Made by a program: the position numbers and the translations under genes. A stretch of 64,000 nt of DNA from Vibrio sp. Isolate34 (GTDB lineage: Bacteria > Pseudomonadota > Gammaproteobacteria > Enterobacterales > Vibrionaceae), in assembly GCF_022397915.1 (NCBI RefSeq), contig NZ_JAKEUO010000001.1:458871-522870 (forward strand). The letters run 5' to 3'. Positions 1 through 9,136 of this stretch are shown here, in pieces. Under the pieces are notes generated by a model. It made no database searches. It worked only from the letters and a program-made list of their open reading frames with translations, and was not told the DNA's origin. The first letter of the stretch is position 1; each line of letters begins with the position of its first letter.

Positions 1-439
1 TTTGACCGCCGATAGAACCAAACTCTTGCGCATTGTCATGGCTTGAAATCGTGAAGTTATTATTTGGAGCCGAGTAGCTGTCTGCCAGCATTGCTCTAAG
101 CTCACTACGTGTATTCTTACTGTTTGGTGTAGTTGGTGCGGTATTTGGAGCCACAAACACCATCGCGCCAGATTCTGCATCGGTGTAGAACCATTTCGGG
201 TGAACATAAGGCGTTTCTACATTCGACAGTTCCTTCTTACCAATCTCTAGAGTTTTACCTTTACGGTCTCCCTCAGTTGTCAGCTCTGGTAAGTTAATTT
301 TCCATTTCGATAAATCGAAGTTCTGTGCCGGTGCTTTTGCCGGATCAAGGTCAAACTGTTGACCAACATCGTGATTAGAAGCAAGAGCAGGCGCCGCTAA
401 AAGGCCAGCAGTCAGTAGGCTAAAATAGGACAACTTCAT
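1..439 (-). CDS. Alginate lyase, polysaccharide lyase family 7 (N-terminal part, cut by window edge)
   Basis: Reading the minus strand from an ATG at 439 gives an uninterrupted frame to the window edge, about 146 residues. It opens with a signal peptide (MKLSYFSLL..., predicted cleavage after ALA at about residue 21), so the enzyme is exported. The mature part starts with FDLSKWKINLP, the usual opening of PL7 alginate lyase domains, and later has the conserved strand RSELR, which carries the substrate-binding Arg and Glu. PL7 enzymes cut alginate by beta-elimination, which fits a seaweed-associated Vibrio. The catalytic Gln-His and the C-terminal YxKxGxYxQ strand lie outside the window. No in-frame stop is seen. 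Family call is firm; bond specificity cannot be judged. Confidence 0.85.
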   Translation of the reverse strand, partial: MKLSYFSLLTAGLLAAPALASNHDVGQQFDLDPAKAPAQNFDLSKWKINLPELTTEGDRKGKTLEIGKKELSNVETPYVHPKWFYTDAESGAMVFVAPNTAPTTPNSKNTRSELRAMLADSYSAPNNNFTISSHDNAQEFGSIGGQ

Positions 440-644
440 TATTTGGTTTCCTTTATGTCGTCAGAATGTAGGTTGCCAGAACAATAAAATAATATTGTAT
501 TATTATATGTGATCTACGTTAAATATTGAAAACTGATGACCGATAAGGTGTCTATAAAAATAAAGAATGAGACTTAGCACTAACCAGAGGTCCTCTTTAA
601 CCAACGACACAAGCAACCCCGAGCACCCATTAGAAACAACAAAA

Positions 645-673
645 AAAGCCCCGCTCTCATTGAGCGGGGCTTT
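645..673 (-). terminator. Intrinsic terminator of the 698-1972 symporter gene
   Basis: Perfect 11-bp stem (AAAGCCCCGCT / AGCGGGGCTTT) with a 7-nt loop. On the minus strand it is followed by a run of T residues. It sits 25 bp past the symporter stop codon. Confidence 0.85.
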
Positions 674-697
674 AAGTTATCAAGTCTTAATTAGGAA

Positions 698-1972
698 TTA
701 AGCTTCTGCTTTCTGTAGTTCAGCTTCTTCGTTTGTTTCAACGCCGATTTCGCCTTCAGATTTAGCAACGATAGTATTAACCGCTGTGTCACCCACTACG
801 TTAGATGAAGTACAGAACATGTCACAGATACGGTCAACAGCAGCAACAATCGCTAGACCTTCTGGTGGCAAACCTAATTGGTGTAATAGAACACCGACCA
901 TTACAACACCGCCACCTGGAACACCACCAGCACCGATAGACAGTAGCAGGATAGTTAGACCTAGAGTGAAGATATCAGCTGTATTGATTGGTTGACCGAA
1001 TGCGTTCGCAACGAACATTGTCGCTAATGCGATGTAGATAGATACACCAGACATGTTCATTGTTGCACCTAGTGGTACACCAAAACCTGCTACTGACTTA
1101 GATACGTTTAGTTTGTCAGTTAGAGTACGCATTGTTACTGGGATTGTTGCATTCGAACTTGCTGTAGATAGTGAGAATAGAACTTGCTCACGAGTTGCAC
1201 GTAGGAACTGCTTTGGAGAAATGCCAGTGAATGAACCAACCATCATCGGGTAGAAGAAGAAAATCCAGAACACAAGCATTGCAACCACAAGCGCCACATA
1301 GCCAGCAACTGACATTAGCGTGTCTGCATCCAGTGTTGCGCCCAGCTGAATCATCAGAGCAAATACACCGTAAGGCGCCAAGCTCATTACTAGACCGATA
1401 AGCTTCATCATGATTTCGTTAGCCATCTTGAATGTCTTGATAGCTGGACCACCACGAGAATCAAGCGCTTGAATAGCAAGACCTGTCAAAATTGCCATGA
1501 AGATGATTTGTAGCATATCGCCGCTTGCGAACGCTTCTACAGGGTTGCTAGGAACGATGTTAACAACAAGAGAGAAGATGTCTGGTGTTTCAGTTGTTGT
1601 AAGCGCAATAGTCTCAGAAACCGTACCCGCTAGATTCGCACCTGCACCTGGTTGGAAAATAAGACCAATCGTTAGAGCAGCTGAAATCGCAATGATGGTG
1701 TTAATAATGTAAAGACCAAAGGTTTTACCACCAAGGCGACCAAATGAACGGATATCTTTTAGTTCAACGATACCGCAAACAATAGATACATATACAAGAG
1801 GCACTACCAGCAACTTGATAAGTGATACGAACATACCACCAGCGCCTTCCGCAGCACCAAGTAGGTAAGTGTCAAAAATAGCGATTCCGCTGAATAGGTA
1901 CTGAATAGCAGTACCAATAAGTAGGCCGGCAAACAAGCCTACAAAAATCTTACTTGAGAGCGATTTATCCAT
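698..1972 (-). CDS. Dicarboxylate/amino acid:cation symporter (DAACS family)
   Basis: A 424-residue multispanning inner-membrane protein that should import a dicarboxylate or acidic/neutral amino acid with Na+ or H+. Visible family marks are the serine-rich re-entrant loop (SLSTASSNATIP), the segment ATMNMSGVSIYIA that matches the NMDGT cation-binding region, the glycine-rich GGVPGGGVVMVG hairpin, and the C-terminal substrate-binding stretch VDRICDMFCTSSNVVGD. Length is normal for the family. ATG at 1972 is preceded by GGAG. It is a single-gene unit with its own terminator at 645-673. The substrate cannot be read from sequence; GltP-like or DctA-like roles are both possible. Confidence 0.85.
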   Translation of the reverse strand: MDKSLSSKIFVGLFAGLLIGTAIQYLFSGIAIFDTYLLGAAEGAGGMFVSLIKLLVVPLVYVSIVCGIVELKDIRSFGRLGGKTFGLYIINTIIAISAALTIGLIFQPGAGANLAGTVSETIALTTTETPDIFSLVVNIVPSNPVEAFASGDMLQIIFMAILTGLAIQALDSRGGPAIKTFKMANEIMMKLIGLVMSLAPYGVFALMIQLGATLDADTLMSVAGYVALVVAMLVFWIFFFYPMMVGSFTGISPKQFLRATREQVLFSLSTASSNATIPVTMRTLTDKLNVSKSVAGFGVPLGATMNMSGVSIYIALATMFVANAFGQPINTADIFTLGLTILLLSIGAGGVPGGGVVMVGVLLHQLGLPPEGLAIVAAVDRICDMFCTSSNVVGDTAVNTIVAKSEGEIGVETNEEAELQKAEA

Positions 1973-2353
1973 CGTTCTTCTCCAGTCTGTTGTGTTTAAA
2001 ATTTGTACTTTTATAGTTATATATGCGACTAAAATCGCTATATGGCAGTGGATTTTACATACAAAGATAACAATTAAAAGTATTTATTTACAAAAACATT
2101 ACAAATGTGACATCAAAACATTTCTTAATTAACAACCAGTTTCATAATATAAAACTCTAAACCGTTGATATGGATAAAATAAAAAGAACGACATTCTTAA
2201 TGCGGTTTTGATGACTATTTACGTGGATTCTCAAGTGACGGGCACAAAAAAAGAGAGACATATGCCTCTCTTTTCATTTTACGGTAACCAGTGAATAATG
2301 TTGCAGCCCCTACTTATTCAGTAAGTGCGCCAGTCAATCACTTGGCGACTTAA
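1973..2353. other. Intergenic region between the symporter and grpE
   Basis: 381 bp without a credible gene. It holds the promoter area of the symporter. A weak inverted pair (GCGA at 2025, TCGC at 2035, flanked by ATAT) could be an operator. The rest is AT-rich. The grpE-side terminator lies at 2249-2274. Confidence 0.5.
2249..2274 (-). terminator. Probable grpE terminator
   Basis: Stem AAGAGAG / CTCTCTT (2251-2257 and 2266-2272) flanked by A and T runs on either side. It is about 80 bp past the grpE stop on the minus strand. It could also act on the other strand. Confidence 0.6.
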
Positions 2354-2935
2354 TTACTTAGCAACCATAACCATTGCAGGACGAACTACACGACCGTTTA
2401 GTTCGTAGCCTTTTTGCATTACGAACATAACCGTGTTTGATTCGTGATCTGGGCTTTCTTGGATAGACATTGCTTGGTGGAATTCAGGGTTGAACACTTC
2501 ACCTTCAGGGTTGATCTCTTTAAGACCAAACTTAGCCACTGTGTCTACAAACGTTTTGTGCGTTAGCTCAACACCTTCAAACAAAGGCTTAACCACTTCG
2601 TTTTCAGCATCTGCAGCTTGCATTGCACGCTCTAGGTTGTCGATTACAGGAAGTAGACCTTCAGCAAACTTGTTCAAAGCGAATTTACGCGCTTTATCAA
2701 TTTCTTGCTCGCTGCGGCGACGCATGTTTTCAACTTCAGCTTTCGCGCGAAGAACAGAATCTTGCTGCTCTTTCACTTTAGATTCGCTAGATAGCAGTGC
2801 AGCTTCTAGTTGAGCGATTTTTGCTTCCTGCTCATCAGCAGCGTCTTCGTTCAGCTCAGCAGCTTCCACTTTTTCTGCTTCAGCAATGATCTGATCTAGC
2901 TCTTCTTCGGTTACTTTGTTTTCTTCGTTGCTCAT
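2354..2935 (-). CDS. grpE: Nucleotide exchange factor GrpE
   Basis: A 193-residue cytosolic cochaperone that drives ADP release from DnaK. The N-terminal third is acidic and helical, followed by a long coiled coil (about 40-110) with the conserved block [12 protein letters not shown]. The C-terminal beta domain includes [18 protein letters not shown] and [14 protein letters not shown]. The start was set at ATG 2935, which has GGAG just upstream, rather than at the longer upstream frame. Its promoter region contains a near-consensus sigma-32 site. It is transcribed alone, divergent from nadK, as in other Vibrio and enterobacteria. Confidence 0.95.
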   Translation of the reverse strand: MSNEENKVTEEELDQIIAEAEKVEAAELNEDAADEQEAKIAQLEAALLSSESKVKEQQDSVLRAKAEVENMRRRSEQEIDKARKFALNKFAEGLLPVIDNLERAMQAADAENEVVKPLFEGVELTHKTFVDTVAKFGLKEINPEGEVFNPEFHQAMSIQESPDHESNTVMFVMQKGYELNGRVVRPAMVMVAK

Positions 2936-3029
2936 GATATCTCCAGAATTCGTTTTCAATGCAAGTGACAGGCGTGTTTGCACCCCAAATTGATATAAAA
3001 CACTCGCATAGACGTTCAACTTGCCTTTA

Positions 3030-3057
3030 TTATGGGGATGAAGAATTTTGATTCAAG
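3030..3057 (-). promoter_or_regulatory. Sigma-32 heat-shock promoter of grpE
   Basis: Minus strand shows CTTGAA (3057-3052), a 14-nt spacer, then CCCCATAA (3037-3030). This agrees with the known sigma-32 consensus CTTGAA-N13-15-CCCCATNT. It lies about 95 bp upstream of the chosen grpE start. Confidence 0.8.
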
Positions 3058-3078
3058 CCTAATTCGTTTGGAAACGTT

Positions 3079-3963
3079 ATGAAAAAGCCATTTGAAGTCA
3101 TCGCCATTATCGGTAAACCTCGAGATCAGCAAGCAATTCAGACTCATAGAGAGCTCTATCAGTGGTTAAGTGCTGAGGGTTATCAAGTGTTTGTTGATGA
3201 CAGACTCGCCACAATTTTAGACGATATCCCAAAAGAACATTTTTCTAGCCTGATTGAATTAGGTAAACGCGCCGATCTCGCGATTGTGGTCGGTGGTGAC
3301 GGAAATATGCTAGGTGCTGCTCGAATTTTGTCACGCTTCGATATTTCAGTGATCGGTGTTAACCGAGGCAACCTTGGTTTCCTAACCGATCTTAACCCTG
3401 AAAACTTCCAGAGCGCGCTGACGGATGTGCTTAAAGGCGAGTTCATGGAAGAAGAGCGCTTCTTACTTGAAACTGAAATTCATCGCCACGGCCAAATAAA
3501 AAGCCACAACGCCGCACTCAACGAAGCAGTACTTCACCCCGGTCAAGTTGCCCACATGATCGAGTTTGAAGTGTACATCGATGACAGCTTTGCTTTCTCT
3601 CAGCGTTCTGATGGTTTGATCGTGTCCACGCCAACAGGCTCTACCGCCTACTCGCTTTCTGGTGGCGGTCCTATTTTGTCATCAAGTTTGAATGCAATTT
3701 CATTGGTGCCAATGTTCCCACACACGCTTTCAAGCCGCCCACTGGTAGTCGATGGCAAGCGCCGCATCAAGCTGATCGTATCGCCTGATAACCGCGGCAC
3801 TCAAGAAGTCAGCTGCGATGGTCAAATCTCGCTACCTGTGTCTCCGGGCGACGAGATCCACATTTACCAAAGCCCAAATGTGCTCAAGCTGATCCACCCG
3901 AAAGACTACAACTACTACCATGTCCTACGTAACAAACTGGGCTGGTCGAGTAAGTTGTTTTAA
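3079..3963 (+). CDS. nadK: NAD kinase
   Basis: 294 residues, the usual length. The enzyme phosphorylates NAD+ to NADP+ in the cytosol. Diagnostic motifs are GGDGN (residues 72-76), [11 protein letters not shown], the NE pair in ALNEAVLH, and [13 protein letters not shown]. The ATG at 3079 follows a weak purine stretch; no better start is seen. It is convergent with nothing and ends in a strong terminator at 3995-4024, so it is a single unit, divergent from grpE. Confidence 0.96.
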   Translation: MKKPFEVIAIIGKPRDQQAIQTHRELYQWLSAEGYQVFVDDRLATILDDIPKEHFSSLIELGKRADLAIVVGGDGNMLGAARILSRFDISVIGVNRGNLGFLTDLNPENFQSALTDVLKGEFMEEERFLLETEIHRHGQIKSHNAALNEAVLHPGQVAHMIEFEVYIDDSFAFSQRSDGLIVSTPTGSTAYSLSGGGPILSSSLNAISLVPMFPHTLSSRPLVVDGKRRIKLIVSPDNRGTQEVSCDGQISLPVSPGDEIHIYQSPNVLKLIHPKDYNYYHVLRNKLGWSSKLF

Positions 3964-3994
3964 CTAAACGACTCTAGCAATAACCGAAAATTTT

Positions 3995-4024
3995 AAAGGC
4001 TGACGACATTCGTCAGCCTTTTTT
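3995..4024 (+). terminator. Intrinsic terminator of nadK
   Basis: Stem AAAGGCTGACG / CGTCAGCCTTT with a short loop and a trailing T run. Confidence 0.9.
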
Positions 4025-4074
4025 ATTTCCCACTGAACGCCCGTCGGCTCTCACTTCTCGTCAATTTGCTTATA

Positions 4075-4115
4075 CCGTCATTCCCAAGAGGGAGGAACGA
4101 CTGAGTTGGGAATCT
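4075..4115. repeat. Short dispersed palindromic element, copy 1
   Basis: Arms ATTCCCAA (4080-4087) and TTGGGAAT (4106-4113) around an 18-nt loop, opened by CCGTC and closed by CT. A related copy lies at 47123-47160 with the same frame CCGTCATTCC...GGAATCT. It resembles the small intergenic palindromes scattered in Vibrio chromosomes. Confidence 0.6.
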
Positions 4116-4189
4116 ATAGTGCTTTCAGTGATCTACACACAAGTTCAATTCTGAGAGCTATCGCAAAAAATTTTCAACTGTCGACTTTA

Positions 4190-4245
4190 CTGTATAAAGA
4201 AACAGTATATACTGAACTTATATACAGTATTGTTCAGTTATACAG
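4190..4245 (+). promoter_or_regulatory. Two LexA (SOS) boxes plus a third degenerate one upstream of recN
   Basis: CTG-N10-CAG occurs at 4190-4205 and at 4212-4227, both with AT-rich spacers as in the gammaproteobacterial SOS box. A third, TTG-N10-CAG, is at 4230-4245, ending 10 bp before the recN ATG. Multiple boxes are known for recN in Escherichia coli. Confidence 0.85.
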
Positions 4246-4255
4246 GTAAATAAAA

Positions 4256-5920
4256 ATGCTGGCTCATTTAAGTGTTAATAATTTCGCTATTGTTAAGTCT
4301 TTACAGCTAGAACTCTCTAAAGGCATGACAACAATCACCGGGGAAACTGGTGCGGGTAAATCTATCGCTATCGATGCTTTAGGCTTATGTCTTGGAGGAA
4401 GATCAGATGCAGGAATGGTTAGACAAGGTGAAGAGAAAACCGAAGTCAGTGCCGCTTTTTTACTTGAGAACAATCTGCATGCAACTCGCTGGTTAGAAGA
4501 CAACGAATTGCTTGATGGCGGTGAATGCATCCTACGCAGAACTATCTCTAAAGAAGGTCGCTCTCGTGCATTCATCAATGGTAGCCCGGTTCCTCTTTCA
4601 CAATTGAAATCACTTGGCCAGCTGCTGATCAACATTCATGGTCAACATGCTCATCACCAGTTAATGAAGAGCGACTACCAAATGGCCATGCTTGATCAAT
4701 ACGCAGGCCACTTGAACCTATTGAAGTCGACACGTAACGCTTACCAAGCATGGCGACAAGCAGATAACCATCTAAAAGAGTTGCGTGAAAACAGCCAACA
4801 AAACCAAGCTCAAAAACAGCTTCTTGAATATCAAATCAAAGAGCTAAACGAGTTATCTATTGGAGAGGATGAATATGAAGAGCTCGAACAAGAGCATAAG
4901 CGCCTCTCCAATAGCGGAGAATTGGCCTCAACCTGCCAACAAGCTATCGAACTTATTTATGAAGGTGAAGAAGTTAATGCGCTTGGTATTCTGCAATCGG
5001 CCAATCACTCCCTAATTCAACTTGCCGATTTAGATGAAAGACTAGCTGAGCTACCAAATCTACTCTCTGAAGCCATCATTCAGATTGAAGAAACCAATAG
5101 CGAGTTAAGAAGTTACCTAGACAGCATTGATGTCGACCCTGCTCGCATGGCTTACGTAGAAGAACGCTTCTCAAAAGTGATGTCGATGTCGCGTAAACAC
5201 CACGTGTTGCCAGAAGAACTTTATAAGCACCATCAAGACTTGCTACAACAAGTCGAAGCGCTGGATTGCTCTGATGAAAAGCTGGATGAATTAGCTAACG
5301 AAGTTGAGAGCCAATACCAGTCGTTCGTGGCGAAATCCGAAAAGCTGCATAAATCACGTACTCGTTACGCAAAAGAGCTGAACAAACTGATCACGCAAAG
5401 CATGCACGAACTCAGCATGGAAAAGGCGCAGTTTGCTATTGAAGTGAACAACACCAATACACACCCATCGCCACTGGGTATGGATAACGTGACCTTCATT
5501 GTGTCCACCAACCCAGGCCAACCGATGCAGCCAATTGCTAAAGTAGCCTCTGGTGGTGAGCTATCGCGTATCTCACTCGCGATTCAGGTAATCACGGCAC
5601 AGAAAGTCGACACACCAAGTCTGATTTTCGATGAAGTCGATGTGGGTATCAGTGGACCAACTGCTGCGGTTGTCGGAAAAATGCTACGTACATTAGGTGA
5701 ATCAACTCAGGTGATGTGTGTGACTCACTTACCTCAAGTAGCAGGTTGTGGTCACCAACAACTGTTCGTTGCCAAGAATACCAAGTCAGGTAAAACAGAG
5801 ACGCAAATGCACACGCTTGATGAGCAACAACGTATTTCTGAGCTTGCTCGCCTGCTTGGTGGCAGCCAAATTACAGAATCGACCCTTGCCAACGCAAAAG
5901 AGTTATTAATCGCAGCTTAG
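4256..5920 (+). CDS. recN: DNA repair protein RecN (SMC-like ATPase)
   Basis: 554 residues, normal for RecN, which acts on double-strand breaks in the cytosol and promotes pairing of broken sister DNA. The N-terminal ATPase half has Walker A GETGAGKS (29-36) and the Q-loop region [13 protein letters not shown] long coiled-coil middle spans about 150-390. The C-terminal half has the signature [16 protein letters not shown] and Walker [17 protein letters not shown]. The start at 4256 lies directly after the LexA boxes, so SOS induction is expected. A possible hairpin terminator follows at 6001-6046. Confidence 0.96.
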   Translation: MLAHLSVNNFAIVKSLQLELSKGMTTITGETGAGKSIAIDALGLCLGGRSDAGMVRQGEEKTEVSAAFLLENNLHATRWLEDNELLDGGECILRRTISKEGRSRAFINGSPVPLSQLKSLGQLLINIHGQHAHHQLMKSDYQMAMLDQYAGHLNLLKSTRNAYQAWRQADNHLKELRENSQQNQAQKQLLEYQIKELNELSIGEDEYEELEQEHKRLSNSGELASTCQQAIELIYEGEEVNALGILQSANHSLIQLADLDERLAELPNLLSEAIIQIEETNSELRSYLDSIDVDPARMAYVEERFSKVMSMSRKHHVLPEELYKHHQDLLQQVEALDCSDEKLDELANEVESQYQSFVAKSEKLHKSRTRYAKELNKLITQSMHELSMEKAQFAIEVNNTNTHPSPLGMDNVTFIVSTNPGQPMQPIAKVASGGELSRISLAIQVITAQKVDTPSLIFDEVDVGISGPTAAVVGKMLRTLGESTQVMCVTHLPQVAGCGHQQLFVAKNTKSGKTETQMHTLDEQQRISELARLLGGSQITESTLANAKELLIAA

Positions 5921-6000
5921 GTCAAATATTCAGCAAATCTCTGATAATTTACCGAAAATTCTTGGCAATTTTGCAACTAAATTCAAAATTGCCAGTCATA

Positions 6001-6046
6001 ACAAGCTCAAAGCGCAAGGAGCTTTTTACTTCTTGCTGGAGCTTGT
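6001..6046 (+). terminator. Imperfect hairpin, possible recN terminator
   Basis: ACAAGCTC (6001-6008) pairs with GAGCTTGT (6039-6046), followed by TTATTAT. The inner part pairs imperfectly. It could instead lie in the bamE leader. Confidence 0.3.
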
Positions 6047-6087
6047 TTATTATCAGGCAGTATTTTAGCGAAGAAAGATCTCAAACT

Positions 6088-6447
6088 ATGCGAATTAAAA
6101 AGTGGTTAGTTGCAGTTCCACTTGCACTAACAATGTTGACCGGTTGCTCTCTACTAGAGAAGTTGGTTTATCGAATTGACATCAATCAGGGTAACTATGT
6201 TGAACAAGAAGCTGTCGACCAGCTCAAGTTTGGCATGACAAAAACACAAGTTCGTTACGTTATGGGCTCACCTATGCTTATCGAAAATGGCTACCCAGAT
6301 ACGTGGTACTACATTTACCACCATCAAAAAGGTCACAACGACCCTATTCAGAAAAACCTTGTCGTGAACTTTGATGCTACAGGCACTCTAGTAACGATCA
6401 ATGGTGATTTTGAAGCCAGTGATGAGTTCTTCGAAAGCCTTCGCTAG
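6088..6447 (+). CDS. bamE: Outer membrane assembly lipoprotein BamE (SmpA)
   Basis: 119 residues. A lipoprotein signal ([14 protein letters not shown]...) ends in the lipobox LTGC, with lipidated Cys20, so the protein is anchored in the outer membrane facing the periplasm. The domain has the BamE hallmarks [17 protein letters not shown] and DTWYYIYH. It is a stabilising part of the Bam complex that inserts beta-barrel proteins. ATG 6088 was chosen over a longer frame because only this start gives a signal peptide. The gene lies after recN, as in enterobacteria, and ends at a strong terminator. Confidence 0.94.
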   Translation: MRIKKWLVAVPLALTMLTGCSLLEKLVYRIDINQGNYVEQEAVDQLKFGMTKTQVRYVMGSPMLIENGYPDTWYYIYHHQKGHNDPIQKNLVVNFDATGTLVTINGDFEASDEFFESLR

Positions 6448-6510
6448 CTTTCCAGTCAACAAAGCTCTCAGCTAACAAAGCTACTAGTAGACAAAAATAG
6501 ATCACAAAAG

Positions 6511-6535
6511 CCTGCTCACATGAGCAGGTTTTTTT
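6511..6535 (+). terminator. Intrinsic terminator of bamE
   Basis: CCTGCTCA / TGAGCAGG with a 2-nt spacer, then eight T residues. Confidence 0.9.
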
Positions 6536-6586
6536 AATATCTGCTAACAAATTAGACTGTAGACTGTATTGTCTAACCAACAGATG

Positions 6587-6613
6587 CAAAAAAAAGCTCG
6601 CCAATGCGAGCTT
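6587..6613 (-). terminator. Intrinsic terminator of the ratA-rnfH operon
   Basis: AAGCTCGC (6594-6601) / GCGAGCTT (6606-6613) with a 4-nt loop. The minus strand continues into a run of eight T residues. Confidence 0.9.
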
Positions 6614-6638
6614 CTTTATCATTCAAATTTGTCTAGCA

Positions 6639-6950
6639 TTACGATTTAGCTGCGGCCGCTTTTGCTTGTTCTGCACGCTTGCGGCGAATCTCTTTTGGAT
6701 CAGCTAACAGAGCACGATAGATTTCGATACGGTCTTTATCACGAACCGTTGCATCTAACTTCACGTTACGGCTGAATACACCAACCTTGTTCTTAGCCAA
6801 GTCGATCTCTGGGTACAGTTCCAAAACACCAGACTGCGCGATGATCTCTTCAACGGTCGCGTTCTTGTTCACAACTAAGGTAAACACACGCTGCTCGTGT
6901 GGAAGCGCAAACACAACTTCTACGTGGATCATATCTGATTCAATAGTCAT
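6639..6950 (-). CDS. rnfH: RnfH family ubiquitin-like protein
   Basis: 103 residues, the usual size of the UPF0125/RnfH family, which has a beta-grasp (ubiquitin-like) fold. Seen: [27 protein letters not shown] and the conserved [26 protein letters not shown]. The C-terminus is basic and Ala/Lys-rich. It starts 3 bp after the ratA stop, so the two are an operon, as in many gammaproteobacteria. The exact role is not settled; the name comes from association with rnf clusters elsewhere. A start six codons later (MIHVEV) is also possible. Confidence 0.9.
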   Translation of the reverse strand: MTIESDMIHVEVVFALPHEQRVFTLVVNKNATVEEIIAQSGVLELYPEIDLAKNKVGVFSRNVKLDATVRDKDRIEIYRALLADPKEIRRKRAEQAKAAAAKS

Positions 6951-6953
6951 GGC

Positions 6954-7382
6954 TTAGTAAACCTGTTTCGCTCGTTGAGTAAAAGCACTGACCATATTGC
7001 TCGTCAGCTCATTGAAAATCTTACCAAAAGCCATTTCAATCATACGGCTAGAAAATTCAAACTCCAACTTAAGCTCAACCTTACACGCTTGGTCGTCAAG
7101 AGGAGTAAAGTACCAACCACCCTTCAGTTTCTTGAATGGGCCGTCCACCAGCTCCATCAAGATCTCAGCACCATCCGCTAAGCGATTCGACGTTGTAAAT
7201 GTTTTGCTTATACCGGCTTTAGAGACATCAACCGAAGCCACCATAATTGAATCTGAAGATTCGATCACACGTGAACCAGAACATCCTGGCAAAAACTCAG
7301 GATAACGAGCAACATCATTGACCAAGCTGAACATCTGGTCGGCACTAAAAGATACTAATGCTGAACGAGTAACCTTTGGCAT
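6954..7382 (-). CDS. ratA: RatA, START/COQ10-like (SRPBCC) domain protein
   Basis: 142 residues forming one SRPBCC fold: V(A)RYPEFLPGC near the N-terminus and the C-terminal helix AFTQRAKQVY. In Escherichia coli RatA was reported to bind 50S subunits and block 70S formation, and homologues bind ubiquinone (Coq10). Which applies here is not visible. AGGAG stands six bases before the ATG at 7382. It is divergent from smpB and starts the ratA-rnfH operon. Confidence 0.92.
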   Translation of the reverse strand: MPKVTRSALVSFSADQMFSLVNDVARYPEFLPGCSGSRVIESSDSIMVASVDVSKAGISKTFTTSNRLADGAEILMELVDGPFKKLKGGWYFTPLDDQACKVELKLEFEFSSRMIEMAFGKIFNELTSNMVSAFTQRAKQVY

Positions 7383-7501
7383 ATAGACTCCTGTTAAAGA
7401 CAGCGTTACATTAACACAAACTGCAATTTTAATTGTATTGGGCCAGAGCGCAAATAAAAAGGATTCCCCATCTAGGGCGCATTCCGTATAATGAGGCCAT
7501 T

Positions 7502-7987
7502 ATGGCAAAGAATAAATCAAAATCAAAAGCCGGTAGTAATACCATTGCGCTTAATAAGAAAGCTCGCCACGAATATTTCATCGACGATGAGATAGAAGCG
7601 GGGCTTGAGCTACAAGGCTGGGAAGTAAAATCCCTACGTGAAGGCAAAACCAATATCGCAGAAAGCTACGTTTACATCCGAGATGGCGAAGCATTCATCA
7701 GTGGTATGACGATCACTCCGCTTACTCAAGCGAGTACTCATATCGTGGCGAACCCAACACGTATCCGTAAACTCCTTATGTCGAGAAAAGAACTCGACAA
7801 CCTTATCGGTCGTATTAACCGTGAAGGCATGACACTTGTCGCAACCGCACTTTACTGGTCTCGCTCTTGGGCGAAGATTAAAGTTGGCGTAGCGAAGGGT
7901 AAAAAACTGCACGATAAACGTACTGATATGAAAGAAAAAGATTGGGCGAGAGATAAAGCACGAATTATGAAGAGTAATTTGCGTTAA
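7502..7987 (+). CDS. smpB: SsrA-binding protein SmpB
   Basis: 161 residues. SmpB binds tmRNA and helps it rescue stalled ribosomes. Seen: N-terminal basic start (MAKNKSKSK), the conserved [32 protein letters not shown] and the C-terminal [17 protein letters not shown]...RDKARIMK tail, which is the part that enters the mRNA channel. The start was set at ATG 7502. It directly precedes its RNA partner ssrA, a common arrangement. Confidence 0.96.
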   Translation: MAKNKSKSKAGSNTIALNKKARHEYFIDDEIEAGLELQGWEVKSLREGKTNIAESYVYIRDGEAFISGMTITPLTQASTHIVANPTRIRKLLMSRKELDNLIGRINREGMTLVATALYWSRSWAKIKVGVAKGKKLHDKRTDMKEKDWARDKARIMKSNLR

Positions 7988-8012
7988 TTTTAAGCACTTA
8001 AACGCACAGTGC

Positions 8013-8040
8013 TAGACAGGTTAAGCTTTTCTGGTACTAT
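8013..8040 (+). promoter_or_regulatory. Putative sigma-70 promoter of ssrA
   Basis: TAGACA (8013-8018), 16-bp spacer, TACTAT (8035-8040). The mature 5' end at 8054 is a few bases further than a normal start site, in line with 5' trimming of the precursor. Confidence 0.55.
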
Positions 8041-8053
8041 GCAAATAACACTT

Positions 8054-8420
8054 GGGGCTGATTTAGGATTCGACAGGAATTTTGAAGTCTGAGGTGCATG
8101 CCGTGGGGCGGTTGGCCACGTAAAAAGCCGCAAAAAAATAGTCGCAAACGACGAAAACTACGCACTAGCAGCTTAATAACCTGCTCAGAGCTCTCTTACC
8201 CTAGCTTCCGCTCGTAAGACGGGGACCAATAAGAGATCAAACCCAAACTAGCTAGCGTGGCTTCTCCCACCTGAGAGGAAAAGCGCGAATTATAATTCAG
8301 GTTAGCCTTTAACTAGCGTGTCGGTTCGCAGGTTGCTGGTGAAATTAAAGATCGACTAAGCATGTAGTACCAATGATGAATGATTTTTGGACGCGGGTTC
8401 AACTCCCGCCAGCTCCACCA
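8054..8420 (+). ncRNA. ssrA: Transfer-messenger RNA (tmRNA)
   Basis: 367 nt, closely matching the Escherichia coli tmRNA at both ends (GGGGCTGATT... and ...GCTCCACCA), so the alanine-tRNA-like domain is intact with encoded CCA. The resume codon is GCA at 8144 and the reading frame encodes ANDENYALAA followed by TAATAA. The middle holds the pseudoknot-forming stretches. The 3' end is the left attachment site of the following island, and the insertion keeps the tRNA-like part functional. Confidence 0.97.
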
Positions 8421-8436
8421 AACGTTTGGAAAGGGC
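8396..8436 (+). repeat. attL: left end of the ssrA-borne island
   Basis: The stretch from the T-arm of tmRNA through GCTCCACCAAACGTTTGG to AAAGGGC is repeated at 15669-15705, where four bases (TCCA) are missing. Target duplication at the ssrA 3' end is typical for tyrosine-integrase islands. Confidence 0.8.
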
Positions 8437-8465
8437 GGTAACTCACTGAGTTATCGCCCTTTTTG
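8430..8465 (+). terminator. Terminator of ssrA
   Basis: AAGGGCG-TAACTC / GAGTTA-CGCCCTT stem with one mismatch, followed by TTTTT. Confidence 0.9.
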
Positions 8466-8515
8466 TTTCTAAGCTATGAGTTTTTGCAGTTTGGTACTAA
8501 AAGTAGGTACTAAAC

Positions 8516-9136
8516 ATGCGCTATGTCAAACTGAGCAAAACTGGAATCTGGATATTTAGATTTCAGCTCCCAAAATCAAAGCGTCATCATTTCGAAAATA
8601 GATATGAGGTGAAAAAGCACCTCAAGGCCACCACCAAAGACTAAACATAGTCCATTTAAATGCCTAGAGGACTATAAGGCATACAAATCCTCATACATAT
8701 CTAATAAGTCCATCATGGGTGCTGTAGCCAAATGTAAGTTGGTTCTTATACTTTCAGGACAAGACCACATATCGACAATACGCAGAGCCGGTGCTGAACG
8801 AGTTAGACAGCTGCTAACAAAACTTCCATCTAATATTAAAAAACACCGCCAATTTACTGGACTTTCACCTTCTCAAGCCATTACCCTTAATGAGAAGCTT
8901 CAGCTTCCAACTATTTCTCAAAACAGTGTAAAAGACTATATCCAGAAAGCATCTTCATTTTTTGAATGGTGTGTTCAAATGGAGCTAACAGACGAAAATC
9001 CGTTTAAAGGTTTTAAGTTTCGTAGTGATAAGAAGATAAGCCAATCAAAGCATGCTTACTCTAATGAAGACCTTAGAAAACTGTTCAGCTCTTCCATTTA
9101 CTTAAACCACGACTTCAAACACCCTGTTACTCTTGG
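8516..9136 (+). pseudogene. Tyrosine integrase, frameshifted and truncated
   Basis: ATG 8516 opens a 42-codon frame (MRYVKLSKTGIWIFRFQLPK...) that reads like the N-terminal arm domain of phage-type integrases and stops at 8644. From 8715 another frame continues with an integrase core-binding domain (ISQNSVKDYIQKASSFFEWC, then NPFKGF and YSNEDLRKLFSS). At about 9132 the integrase similarity ends and the sequence runs into a copy of the ATPase C-terminus. The whole catalytic domain with its Arg-His-Arg-Tyr residues is gone. Position next to attL is right for the island integrase. It is not functional. Confidence 0.75.

Noticed and set aside
505..525. CRP-like half site (TGTGA) upstream of the alginate lyase
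   Set aside because: The second half is missing; not enough to claim regulation.
786..1712. Plus-strand open frames inside the symporter gene
   Set aside because: They are antisense to a clear transporter gene, have no ribosome sites and low-complexity composition.
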